Source of the DNA: Allotamlana fucoidanivorans
Lineage (GTDB): Bacteria; Bacteroidota; Bacteroidia; Flavobacteriales; Flavobacteriaceae
DNA length: 64,000 nt
NCBI RefSeq assembly: GCF_045788535.1
Contig: NZ_CP074074.1
Location: forward strand, 372,001 to 436,000
Reading direction: 5' to 3'
The notes under the pieces were generated by a model. It did not search any database. It saw only the letters and a list, made by a program, of their open reading frames with translations, and had not been told where the DNA came from. Positions 50,303 to 58,017 of this stretch are shown here, one piece after another. The number at the start of each line of letters is the position of its first letter. Position 1 is the stretch's first letter. Made by a program: the position numbers and the translations under genes.

Positions 50303-51607
50303 TTACTTCTTCCGCATGTAAATACTTATAGGCACACCATGAAAACCAAAATTATCTCGAAGTTTGTTTTCTAAAAATCGTTTATAAGGATCTTTTATGT
50401 ATTGTGGGAGGTTACAGAAAAATGCAAACTGCGGCTGTGGTGTAGGCAACTGCATGATGTATTTTATTTTCACAAACTTTCCTTTATATGCTGGTGGTGG
50501 GTAACTTTCAATAATAGGTTGCAAAACATCATTTAACTCGCTCGTTTTAATTTTTTTACTTCTATTATTATATACCTCAACAGCGGTTTCTATGGCTTTA
50601 AAAATACGCTGTTTGGTTAACGCCGAAATAAAAACAATAGGCACATCTGTAAACGGTTCCATTTGTTTACGTATCACCTTTTCATATTCCTTAACCGATT
50701 TGTGGTCTTTCTCTACTAAATCCCATTTATTAACCAAAACCACAATACCTTTTCTGTTGCGTTCTGCCAGCCAAAAAATATTTTGAACTTGACCATCAAA
50801 ACCTCTATTGGCATCAAGTACCAGCAAACAAACGTCGGCATGTTCAATGGCACGCACACTGCGCATTACAGAATAGAATTCTAAGTCTTCTTTAACCTTT
50901 GACTTTCTTCTGATACCTGCCGTATCCACCAAATTAAATTCAAATCCAAAACGATTATATTTGGTATCAATGGCATCTCGTGTTGTTCCGGCAATATCAG
51001 TAACAATATACCTATCTTCACCAATTAAGGCATTTATAAAAGAGGATTTTCCGGCATTTGGACGACCAACAACTGCAAATCTTGGTAAATCTTCTTCAAC
51101 AACATCTTCTTTCTCTGGCAAGGCTTCCACTAAGGCATCAAGCAATTCGCCTGTACCACTACCATTTATACTCGCAATGGTGTAGTACTCACCCAATCCT
51201 AAGGCATAAAATTCAACAGCATCTTCAGCCCGCTTCGCATTATCAACTTTATTAACCGCTAAAAAAACGGGTTTACCAACCCTTCTGAGTAGTTTTGCTA
51301 CATCTTCATCCATGCCCGTAACTCCAGACTCTACATCAACCATAAAAATAATAGCATCAGCCTCATCAATAGCCAACTCAACCTGTTTATCAATTTCAGC
51401 CTCAAAAATATCATCACTCCCTAAAACGTAGCCTCCTGTATCAATCAGCGAAAACTCTTTACCATTCCAATCACTTTTACCATAGTGACGGTCTCTAGTA
51501 ACTCCACTCACGGCATCAACTATGGCTTCTCTACGCTGAATTAATCGATTAAAAAATGTTGATTTACCAACGTTTGGCCTTCCTACTATTGCTACTATAT
51601 TACTCAT
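50303..51607 (-). CDS. der: GTPase Der (EngA), ribosome assembly
   Basis: Tandem-G-domain GTPase needed for 50S maturation. G1 loops are GRPNVGKST at residues 9-17 and GRPNAGKSS at about 181-189. The first domain has DTGG (G3) and NKVD (G4), the second DTAGIRRKSK and NKWDLVEKD. A C-terminal KH-like domain ends FGFHGVPISIYMRKK. 434 residues is normal. Confidence 0.98.
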   Translation of the reverse strand: MSNIVAIVGRPNVGKSTFFNRLIQRREAIVDAVSGVTRDRHYGKSDWNGKEFSLIDTGGYVLGSDDIFEAEIDKQVELAIDEADAIIFMVDVESGVTGMDEDVAKLLRRVGKPVFLAVNKVDNAKRAEDAVEFYALGLGEYYTIASINGSGTGELLDALVEALPEKEDVVEEDLPRFAVVGRPNAGKSSFINALIGEDRYIVTDIAGTTRDAIDTKYNRFGFEFNLVDTAGIRRKSKVKEDLEFYSVMRSVRAIEHADVCLLVLDANRGFDGQVQNIFWLAERNRKGIVVLVNKWDLVEKDHKSVKEYEKVIRKQMEPFTDVPIVFISALTKQRIFKAIETAVEVYNNRSKKIKTSELNDVLQPIIESYPPPAYKGKFVKIKYIMQLPTPQPQFAFFCNLPQYIKDPYKRFLENKLRDNFGFHGVPISIYMRKK

Positions 51608-51773
51608 ATTCTATTATTAGAGGTAACAGGTTAACACCTATAAACTTATGGTTTCCTGAAAACTTTTGCAAAAATAGGAAATATACTTAAGGCCTCATCT
51701 TTTTTAAGTGAAAGAATAAAATTTATGAATATGAAAAAAAGTAGTATTTTACCCTAAACTAAACGCATACCGT

Positions 51774-52286
51774 ATGGCGCTTTCTAATGATATTGTTTTA
51801 AGACCTCGATTTAAAATTAAAGTGGAACGTTACAACCAATCCATTTTAAGTGATTTTAAAGCTGCTAAAACCACGCAAACCGATTTTATAGTCACTCAAG
51901 TAGATGACCATGTGTTTATTAAATTTCCAAAACATAAACAAACATTTTGGTCGCCTCAACTGCATTTAGAAATAAATAAAATAGACGATAATAGCAGTAT
52001 CATTTATGGCTTATTTGGCCCCAATCCTACCGTTTGGACCCTATTTATGTTTTTACATTTTGTGGTGGCCTCCATTTTTATTGCCTTTGGTATTTGGGCG
52101 TATTCCAATTGGACTTTGGAAAAAGATATTGCTATTCAGGTAAGCATGATGATGTTTATGGTGATAATTTGGATTGTGCTTTATTTTGCTGGTAGTATTG
52201 GAAAAGCTTCAAGCAAACAAGAGATGCATGCCTTGAATGATTTTATGCACCAAGTATTAGGAACGGAACAAAAAAAAACGCCTTAA
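51774..52286 (+). CDS. Conserved hypothetical membrane protein
   Basis: A 170-residue protein I do not recognise. Residues 1-85 are soluble, beta-rich and contain VDDHVFIKFP and KQTFWSPQLHLEI. Two membrane helices follow at about 89-112 (WTLFMFLHFVVASIFIAFGIWAY) and about 122-142. A short cytosolic helix ends the protein. It is divergent from der, 166 bp apart, and monocistronic. Confidence 0.65.
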   Translation: MALSNDIVLRPRFKIKVERYNQSILSDFKAAKTTQTDFIVTQVDDHVFIKFPKHKQTFWSPQLHLEINKIDDNSSIIYGLFGPNPTVWTLFMFLHFVVASIFIAFGIWAYSNWTLEKDIAIQVSMMMFMVIIWIVLYFAGSIGKASSKQEMHALNDFMHQVLGTEQKKTP

Positions 52287-52300
52287 CTGGCGCTTTTTCA
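52271..52300. terminator. Terminator-like hairpin between converging genes
   Basis: CGCC (52279-52282) pairs with GGCG (52289-52292), flanked by A-run and T-run (AAAA/TTTT) after one mismatch. It overlaps the end of the hypothetical membrane protein gene and could serve both it and the convergent anchor-I lipoprotein gene. Confidence 0.55.
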
Positions 52301-52329
52301 CTAATTCAAATTTGAAACGCTTTTGGCTT

Positions 52330-53847
52330 TTACTGAATATTTTCATAGAAACTTACCGTTCCGCTAACCTCATTTGAAATAACAAGTAAATCCTTTCCGT
52401 TGGGACTGTCGGCCGCAGGAATAACCAATAACCCTTCAGGACCTACATCACCGGTATGAGACAAAATATCCATAAAAACAGGCGCTACAGGATTGGTTAC
52501 ATCATACATTAACACTTGATTATTGCGTTCTAAACCAACAAATAAAATATAGCGCTGATTGCCCATATTTAATACAGTTACTGCTTCTGGCTCAGCACCT
52601 TTATCATCACTTCGTTTATCCCCACCATTAAAAGCTTCTGGTGTTTTTGCTAAAGTTTCTTTTGAAATGCTATTTCCGCTGTCATACAGTAAATTTCCAG
52701 ATTCAGACCAAACACTAAAGGAACGTGCCCCGTAGTTGTATATTTGATCTACATCACCATCATTATCAATATCACCCAACGTACTCGTGGTTTTCAATCT
52801 TCCTAAATTGATTTCATTTTGAAAATCATCTGCCAGCGGATACGCTGTTTCATCTAAAGTTAAATCTTCTACTCTTAGCTCTTCACTATAGCCACCATAA
52901 TCTCTAGCATCACCTTCATTGGCTGAAAAGATATACGTAGTTCCTGAAATATTTATCGACGTTATAGCATCGGGTTGATAAATACCTAATACAGGCCAAT
53001 TCCTTAAAGCCTTTACCCCATCTTTATCACTGGCATCAATTGCATTTCCTACGGCATTAAAATCTTTAAACCCTAGCGGATAAATAGCTTCAATGGTTTT
53101 AGTTTCTATGTTCACCTTTGCCATACCATTATTTTCTTGCAACGATACCCACGCCGTTTTTGAATCATCAGAAACAGCTACATATTCTGGCTCTACATCT
53201 TGTGCTAATGTGGCTCCTGGGCCAAATACTCTAAACCCTTGATCTGCCAAAGCAGCTTCTTGACCGTTGAATACAGAAAAATCTAAAGTTGTTACAGAAT
53301 CATCAGACAAATCTATAATGCTTACCGTTCCTAAAGGATCTATGGTATAACTATCATTAGGCTCACCTTCATTGGCTGAAATAATAAGTTTACCATCTTT
53401 TGAGAAAATGACCATATCAGGTAAAGCACCTACGATAAACTCATTCAATAACTTTAGATTAGCTGTATTATACACTAAAACTTTACCTGGATTTTGTTTT
53501 GGATCAGCCTCAACAGCCACAGCCAGTTTTCCTTTATGAACTGCTACGCTATTAGGCGCACCATATGCAGATAAATCAATTAATGCTTCTGTTACTGGGG
53601 CACTTAGGTCTGAAATATCATGCACCGAAATGGCTGTTGATTCAACATTTACAGTAAATAATCTTTTTGAAATAGGATCATATGCTGAAATTTCTGAAGC
53701 GCCCTCACCTCCTACTTTTATTGAAGATTTGTACTTAAAATTGACTTCTGTATTTACTACAGGCCCTTTAGGCACTTCGCCATCTTTTTGACATCCGAAA
53801 ATTGCAGCAACGCATACTGCACTGATGATTAGTTTGTTAAATTTCAT
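52330..53847 (-). CDS. Choice-of-anchor I domain lipoprotein
   Basis: A 505-residue lipoprotein (signal ending AAIFGCQKDG) whose mature part is one beta-propeller-like choice-of-anchor I domain. Typical stretches are ISAYDPISKRLFTVN, HKGKLAVAVE, DGKLIISANEGEPNDSYT at about 150-167, and a metal-site-like GDIDNDGDVDQIY at about 359-371. The domain ends VLMYDVTNPVAPVFMDIL and a DLLVISNEVSGTVSFY strand. Elsewhere such domains are joined to phosphatase-like modules; here it stands alone. Role unknown. Confidence 0.85.
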   Translation of the reverse strand: MKFNKLIISAVCVAAIFGCQKDGEVPKGPVVNTEVNFKYKSSIKVGGEGASEISAYDPISKRLFTVNVESTAISVHDISDLSAPVTEALIDLSAYGAPNSVAVHKGKLAVAVEADPKQNPGKVLVYNTANLKLLNEFIVGALPDMVIFSKDGKLIISANEGEPNDSYTIDPLGTVSIIDLSDDSVTTLDFSVFNGQEAALADQGFRVFGPGATLAQDVEPEYVAVSDDSKTAWVSLQENNGMAKVNIETKTIEAIYPLGFKDFNAVGNAIDASDKDGVKALRNWPVLGIYQPDAITSINISGTTYIFSANEGDARDYGGYSEELRVEDLTLDETAYPLADDFQNEINLGRLKTTSTLGDIDNDGDVDQIYNYGARSFSVWSESGNLLYDSGNSISKETLAKTPEAFNGGDKRSDDKGAEPEAVTVLNMGNQRYILFVGLERNNQVLMYDVTNPVAPVFMDILSHTGDVGPEGLLVIPAADSPNGKDLLVISNEVSGTVSFYENIQ

Positions 53848-53992
53848 CTGAATACAATTAAATTTTAGTTATTTCACAGATGGAATTCTCCAAATTTAAC
53901 TTCAGAGCATTCATATCTGCTTGTTTGTTTTAGCAAATATGAAACCCAAAGTTTATGTAAAAGTTACCGTATTAAAAAGGTTTTATTAGGAT

Positions 53993-54883
53993 TTACTGGT
54001 TATTGTAACCAAAACGTTTCAGCTGGCTTTGATTACTACGCCAATTCTTGTTAACCTTAACGTACAATTCAAGATGTATTTGTTTTCCAAAGAAGGTTTC
54101 TAAATCCTTTCTGGCTTCTACACCAACACGTTTAAGCGCACTCCCTTTATGACCAATGATAATGCCTTTTTGTGTGTCACGCTCTACCATAATGACAGAA
54201 CGCACTCTTATAATACTGTCTTCTTCATGAAATTCTTCGGTATCCACTTCTACGGCATAAGGAATCTCCTTCTTGTAATGCAGCAATATCTTTTCACGAA
54301 TGGTTTCATTTATAAAAAAACGCTCTGGCTTATCAGTCAGTTGATCTTTAGGGTAAAATGGCGGCGACTCTGGTAATAATTCAATTATTCTGTTAAACAC
54401 TTCTTTTACATTAAATCCTTCTAAAGCCGATACGGGATAAATCTCAGCATTAGGTACTTTCTCTGCCCATAACTGCACTTGTGTTTCTAACTGCTCTTGA
54501 TCTGATTTATCTATTTTGTTTAATAGTAATAGAACTGGTATTTTAGAATGAATTATTTTATTAAAAAATGCTTCATCCTTTAGAGATTGTTCGCCTATTT
54601 CAACCATATAAAGTAACACATCGGCATCTTCAAAGGCAGATTTTACAAAATCCATCATGGAGGTTTGAAGTTCATAGGCAGGTTTTATAATTCCTGGTGT
54701 ATCACTTAGCACAACCTGAAAATCATCGCCATTAACTATACCCAAAATACGATGCCTTGTGGTTTGAGCCTTTGATGTGATTATAGATAATTTTTCACCA
54801 ACAAAAGCATTCATTAATGTTGACTTGCCAACATTAGGATTTCCAATGATGTTGACAAAACCGGCTTTATGACTCATTTTCAT
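53993..54883 (-). CDS. era: GTPase Era
   Basis: GTPase that binds the 3' end of 16S rRNA and assists 30S assembly. The G1 loop GNPNVGKST, switch region TSKAQTTRHRI, G3 DTPG and G4 NKID are intact. The KH domain at about 200-285 holds IIGHKGSALKRVGVEARKDLE. 296 residues is normal. An inner ATG at 54877 is an equally good start. The minus strand has TAACTTTG at 54900-54907 as a promoter -7 candidate. Confidence 0.98.
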   Translation of the reverse strand: MKMSHKAGFVNIIGNPNVGKSTLMNAFVGEKLSIITSKAQTTRHRILGIVNGDDFQVVLSDTPGIIKPAYELQTSMMDFVKSAFEDADVLLYMVEIGEQSLKDEAFFNKIIHSKIPVLLLLNKIDKSDQEQLETQVQLWAEKVPNAEIYPVSALEGFNVKEVFNRIIELLPESPPFYPKDQLTDKPERFFINETIREKILLHYKKEIPYAVEVDTEEFHEEDSIIRVRSVIMVERDTQKGIIIGHKGSALKRVGVEARKDLETFFGKQIHLELYVKVNKNWRSNQSQLKRFGYNNQ

Positions 54884-54899
54884 TTATTTTTTCTGGTTG

Positions 54900-54907
54900 C
54901 AAAGTTA
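54900..54907 (-). promoter_or_regulatory. Candidate era -7 element
   Basis: Minus strand TAACTTTG matches TAnnTTTG, 17 bp upstream of the era ATG. Confidence 0.45.
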
Positions 54908-54946
54908 CAACTTGATAGAGTCTAAATTAAAATTAAGACAAAAAAA

Positions 54947-54975
54947 AAAGCAGGAAGCGTTGAACTTCCTGCTTT
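54947..54975 (-). terminator. Terminator of the FKBP gene
   Basis: GCAGGAAG (54950-54957) and CTTCCTGC (54965-54972) form a perfect stem extended by AAA/TTT. On the minus strand it is followed by a run of ten T. Confidence 0.88.
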
Positions 54976-54997
54976 GTAAACGTTTATTTTAAAGAGA

Positions 54998-55699
54998 TTA
55001 CTTTATCTCTAATAACTCAACATCAAAAATTAAAGTCGCAAAAGGCTCAATAGCTCCTCCTGGTCTTGGGTTAGCACCATAAGCTAAATCTTGAGGAATA
55101 AAGAATTTGTATTTTGCACCTTCTTTCATAAGTTGCAAGCCTTCTGTCCAACCTTTTATCACTTGATTAACACCAAATTCTGAAGGCTCTCCTCTATCTA
55201 CAGAGCTATCAAACACGGTTCCGTCAATTAAAGTACCGTGATAATGTACTTTTACTTTTGACGTTGCTGATGGCTGAGCTCCAGTTCCTTCTTTTAAAAC
55301 GATATACTGTAAACCAGACTCGGTAGTTTGAACACCATCTTTTGATTTGTTTTCGCTTAAAAACTTTTCGCCTTCGGCTTTATTTTTTTCACCAGCCTCT
55401 TTTCTTTTTTCAGCCTCAGCTTGTTGTTTCTTTTGAAAATAGGTTCTTATAACCTGTTGTGCTTGAGCTTCATCCATTAAAATATCTGTTGAATCCAAAA
55501 CATTTTTAAAGCCTTGAACAAACAAATCATTCTCAAAATCATCAAAACTAGCTTTAACATTTCTAGCCACATCCATTCCAATTGCATAACTTACAGAATC
55601 CAATTCTGTTGTAATTGGTTTCTTTGTTGCTCCATTCTTATTACAAGACACTACTAGTAAGACCATTGCTACTAGACTTAAAAATTTCATTATTTTCAT
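54998..55699 (-). CDS. FKBP-type peptidyl-prolyl isomerase lipoprotein
   Basis: Envelope folding helper. The lipoprotein signal ends LLVVSC; residues 25-110 are an FKBP_N-type helical dimerisation region with a Lys/Glu/Ala-rich linker. The FKBP domain at about 125-232 has ESGLQYIVLKEGTGAQP, HYHGTLIDGTVFDSS, the VIKGWTEGLQLMKEGAKYKFFIP catalytic region and LAYGA. Two ATG codons (residues 1 and 4) are possible starts. A promoter -7 candidate (TACTTTTG, minus) is at 55726-55733. Confidence 0.94.
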   Translation of the reverse strand: MKIMKFLSLVAMVLLVVSCNKNGATKKPITTELDSVSYAIGMDVARNVKASFDDFENDLFVQGFKNVLDSTDILMDEAQAQQVIRTYFQKKQQAEAEKRKEAGEKNKAEGEKFLSENKSKDGVQTTESGLQYIVLKEGTGAQPSATSKVKVHYHGTLIDGTVFDSSVDRGEPSEFGVNQVIKGWTEGLQLMKEGAKYKFFIPQDLAYGANPRPGGAIEPFATLIFDVELLEIK

Positions 55700-55725
55700 T
55701 GTTACTTAGTTATTTTTATGAGCGC

Positions 55726-55733
55726 CAAAAGTA
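55726..55733 (-). promoter_or_regulatory. Candidate FKBP gene -7 element
   Basis: Minus strand TACTTTTG matches TAnnTTTG, 27 bp before the ATG, with a T-rich -33 region at 19 bp spacing. Confidence 0.45.
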
Positions 55734-55821
55734 ACAAATTTATAGTGAGTAAAAAAAGAATTTAAATTTTGGCTAAGTATTTAACTTTTCATTATTAAAA
55801 CACAGACTACCAAACGTGTTT

Positions 55822-56871
55822 TTATTTTAATTTTTTTGAAGATTCTCTTACAATTAATTCTGTATCCAATACTATTTTATTCAACTTAACCGCCTTATCT
55901 GGATTATTGATTCGATCTAAAAACGTTTCAGCCGCCAACCGCCCAATCATCTCACTATGTTGTTCTATACTTGTAATTGACGGGGTAATTAAAGAAGTAA
56001 AAGGTTCATTACTAAACCCAACCAAAGCAATATCATCTGGAATTGAAATGTGATTCTCTTTAGCAACTTGCAGGGCTCCAAGTGCCGCAAAATCACCAGC
56101 TGCATAAATGGCATCGGGTTTATTGGGGAGTTTTAAAAGTTCTTCCATGATAGCTCTACCATCTTCAACTTTTAAGTTACTTTCAGAAATTAAACTTTCC
56201 TCTAATGGCAGGTTAAATTTTGTTAAGGCATCAATATACCCTTCTACTCTACTTTCATAAATTCTAGTATGCCTGTAACCACCAATATGAGCAATGCGCC
56301 TACAACCTTGATTATATAAATGCTCAACCACCTTAAAACTACTTAAATAATCATCAATACCTATATAATCTACATTTAAACTATCTTCACCCCTATCAAA
56401 AATAACAAGAGGTACGCCGTTAGCCTTTATCTTATTATAGTATTCTAAATCAACTGTTTCATTCGCTAAAGATGCTATAATACCGTCAACCTGAGTATAC
56501 AACAACGACTCAATATTCTGACACTCTTTTTCATAAGATTCGTTAGATTGTGTTATAATAATATTATAACCTTCAATACTCAATCGATCTCCAATAGCTT
56601 TAACCACTGAAGAAAAAAAGTAACTATTTGCACGTGGAATAATCAAGCCCACCAAATTACTTTTTCCTTTTCTCAAAGCACTGGCTAAATAATTGGGTTC
56701 ATAACCTAATTCTTTTGCTGTTTGTTTTACTGCTTGCTTTGTTTTTTCACTAATTCGACTATTGTCATTTAGCGCTCTAGAAACCGTTGAAGATGTTAAA
56801 TTCAGGGCTTTAGCTATGTCTTTTATGGTTATTCTTTTTTTAATATCAAAAAATTTTATAAGTTTGTGCAA
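55822..56871 (-). CDS. LacI/GalR-family regulator, divergent from sugar-acid operon
   Basis: Repressor with an N-terminal helix-turn-helix (KRITIKDIAKALNLTSSTVSR) followed by the hinge GYEPNYLASALRKGKSNLVG and a periplasmic-binding-protein-like effector domain to the end (SIEQHSEMIGRLAAETFLDRI). The start is uncertain: the frame is open back to an ATG at 57009, but that would add 46 residues unlike the family and run across both operators. The nearest canonical start is TTG at 56871; an ATT at 56844 would give the textbook N-terminus I/M-KKRITIKDIAKAL. It almost certainly controls itself and the plus-strand operon through the two operators described here. Confidence 0.92.
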   Translation of the reverse strand: MHKLIKFFDIKKRITIKDIAKALNLTSSTVSRALNDNSRISEKTKQAVKQTAKELGYEPNYLASALRKGKSNLVGLIIPRANSYFFSSVVKAIGDRLSIEGYNIIITQSNESYEKECQNIESLLYTQVDGIIASLANETVDLEYYNKIKANGVPLVIFDRGEDSLNVDYIGIDDYLSSFKVVEHLYNQGCRRIAHIGGYRHTRIYESRVEGYIDALTKFNLPLEESLISESNLKVEDGRAIMEELLKLPNKPDAIYAAGDFAALGALQVAKENHISIPDDIALVGFSNEPFTSLITPSITSIEQHSEMIGRLAAETFLDRINNPDKAVKLNKIVLDTELIVRESSKKLK

Positions 56872-56881
56872 ACGATTGTCT
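56866..56881. promoter_or_regulatory. LacI-type operator O2
   Basis: GTGCAAACGATTGTC contains the LacI/GalR core GCAAACG-ATTG(C). The centre is 99 bp from O1. It overlaps the TTG start candidate of the regulator gene and lies just downstream of the regulator's probable promoter. Confidence 0.65.
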
Positions 56882-56907
56882 AAATTAGCATCTTTTTGAT
56901 AATTACG

Positions 56908-56915
56908 CAAACTTA
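56908..56915 (-). promoter_or_regulatory. Candidate -7 element of the LacI-family regulator gene
   Basis: Minus strand TAAGTTTG matches TAnnTTTG, between the two operators. Transcription from it would start near 56900, which is downstream of the ATG at 57009 and so argues against that start. Confidence 0.5.
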
Positions 56916-56962
56916 TTTTTACTACAAAGCAAGTAAAATAATGAGTTTTTAATTTAAAACCA

Positions 56963-56982
56963 TTGCGCAAACGATTGCGCAA
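56963..56982. promoter_or_regulatory. LacI-type operator O1
   Basis: TTGCGCAAACGATTGCGCAA: inverted 8-mers TTGCGCAA flanking ACGA, containing the LacI-family core GCAAACGATTGC. It lies 13 bp before the first ATG of the dehydrogenase gene, where bound repressor would block the operon. Confidence 0.8.
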
Positions 56983-56998
56983 TATAATAAAATTTATG

Positions 56999-58009
56999 AT
57001 GAAATACATTGTTTGTGAAAAACCAGGAGAATTTCAATTAAAAGAAAAAGAAGCTCCTACAAGACAAGCAGGCGAAGCCTTATTACAAATTAACAGTGTT
57101 GGAATTTGCGGAACCGATTTACATGCCTATGGCGGTAATCAAGCGTTTTTTACGTATCCAAGAATTCTAGGACACGAATTAGCTTCAGAAGTTATTGAAA
57201 TTGACGAAAATGAAAGAGGTATTAAGGCGGGTGACAAGGTGGTTGTTATGCCTTATGTGAGCTGCGGTGAATGTATTGCCTGTAGAAACGGAAAAACAAA
57301 CTGTTGTACTAACATAAAAGTTCTAGGCGTTCATGCTGATGGTGGTATGCAAGAGCAAATTACAGTACCAGCAAACATTTTACTTCCTGCTAACAACTTA
57401 TCAAACAACGAAATGGCCATTGTTGAGCCTTTGGCTATTGGAGCACACGCCATAAGAAGAGCCGACATTAAAAAAGGGGAAACTGTTGCTGTTGTTGGAT
57501 GTGGCCCCATTGGAATTGGCATCATGAAATTAGCACAAATTGCTGGCGCTAAAGTGGTTGCTATAGATATGAATGAACAGCGTTTGGCTTATGCTAAAGA
57601 ACAAATTGGTGTTGATTATATTGTGAAAGCAGGAGAACAAGCTGTTGAAGCCATTTCTGAAATTACAAATGGAGATCTTTGCACGGCAGTGTTTGATGCT
57701 TCGGGCAACAAATTTGCCTTAGAAGCTTGTCCGGATTACATGTCACATGGTGGTAGATTCATTTTGGTAGGATTATCAAAAGGTGAATTAACCTATACCC
57801 ACCCAAAAATACACGCCAAAGAAATGACTTTAATGTGTAGCAGAAATGCCACTACTGAAGATTTTGAACATGTTATTAGTGTGCTTAATCAGTTCCCTAC
57901 GGAGTCGTTTATTACTCATCAGGTGCATTTTACAGAAATGATAGAACATTTTGACAGCTGGTTAAAACCAGAAACAGGAGTCATCAAAGCAACCGTTAGT
58001 TTCAATTAA
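56999..58009 (+). CDS. Zn-dependent sugar-acid dehydrogenase (L-galactonate 5-dehydrogenase-like)
   Basis: Medium-chain, zinc alcohol dehydrogenase-fold enzyme, first gene of the operon. Catalytic zinc ligands are in GICGTDLHAYG and GHELASEV (Cys, His, Glu). The structural zinc cluster is CGECIACRNGKTNCC at about 90-104, and the NAD loop is VAVVGCGPIGIG at about 161-172. The neighbours (UxaB, UxaA) act on tagaturonate and altronate, so oxidation of L-galactonate to D-tagaturonate (as by LgoD, or Bvu0222 of Bacteroides vulgatus) is the simplest role. Start taken at the second of two adjacent ATGs (56996/56999); the family usually starts MKYIV. Frame is open further upstream but overlaps O1. 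Confidence 0.85.
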   Translation: MKYIVCEKPGEFQLKEKEAPTRQAGEALLQINSVGICGTDLHAYGGNQAFFTYPRILGHELASEVIEIDENERGIKAGDKVVVMPYVSCGECIACRNGKTNCCTNIKVLGVHADGGMQEQITVPANILLPANNLSNNEMAIVEPLAIGAHAIRRADIKKGETVAVVGCGPIGIGIMKLAQIAGAKVVAIDMNEQRLAYAKEQIGVDYIVKAGEQAVEAISEITNGDLCTAVFDASGNKFALEACPDYMSHGGRFILVGLSKGELTYTHPKIHAKEMTLMCSRNATTEDFEHVISVLNQFPTESFITHQVHFTEMIEHFDSWLKPETGVIKATVSFN

Positions 58010-58017
58010 AAAGAAAA

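Noticed and set aside
56872..57009. 46-residue N-terminal extension of the LacI-family regulator
   Set aside because: It crosses the likely promoter and both operators and looks unlike any LacI N-terminus; treated as non-coding.
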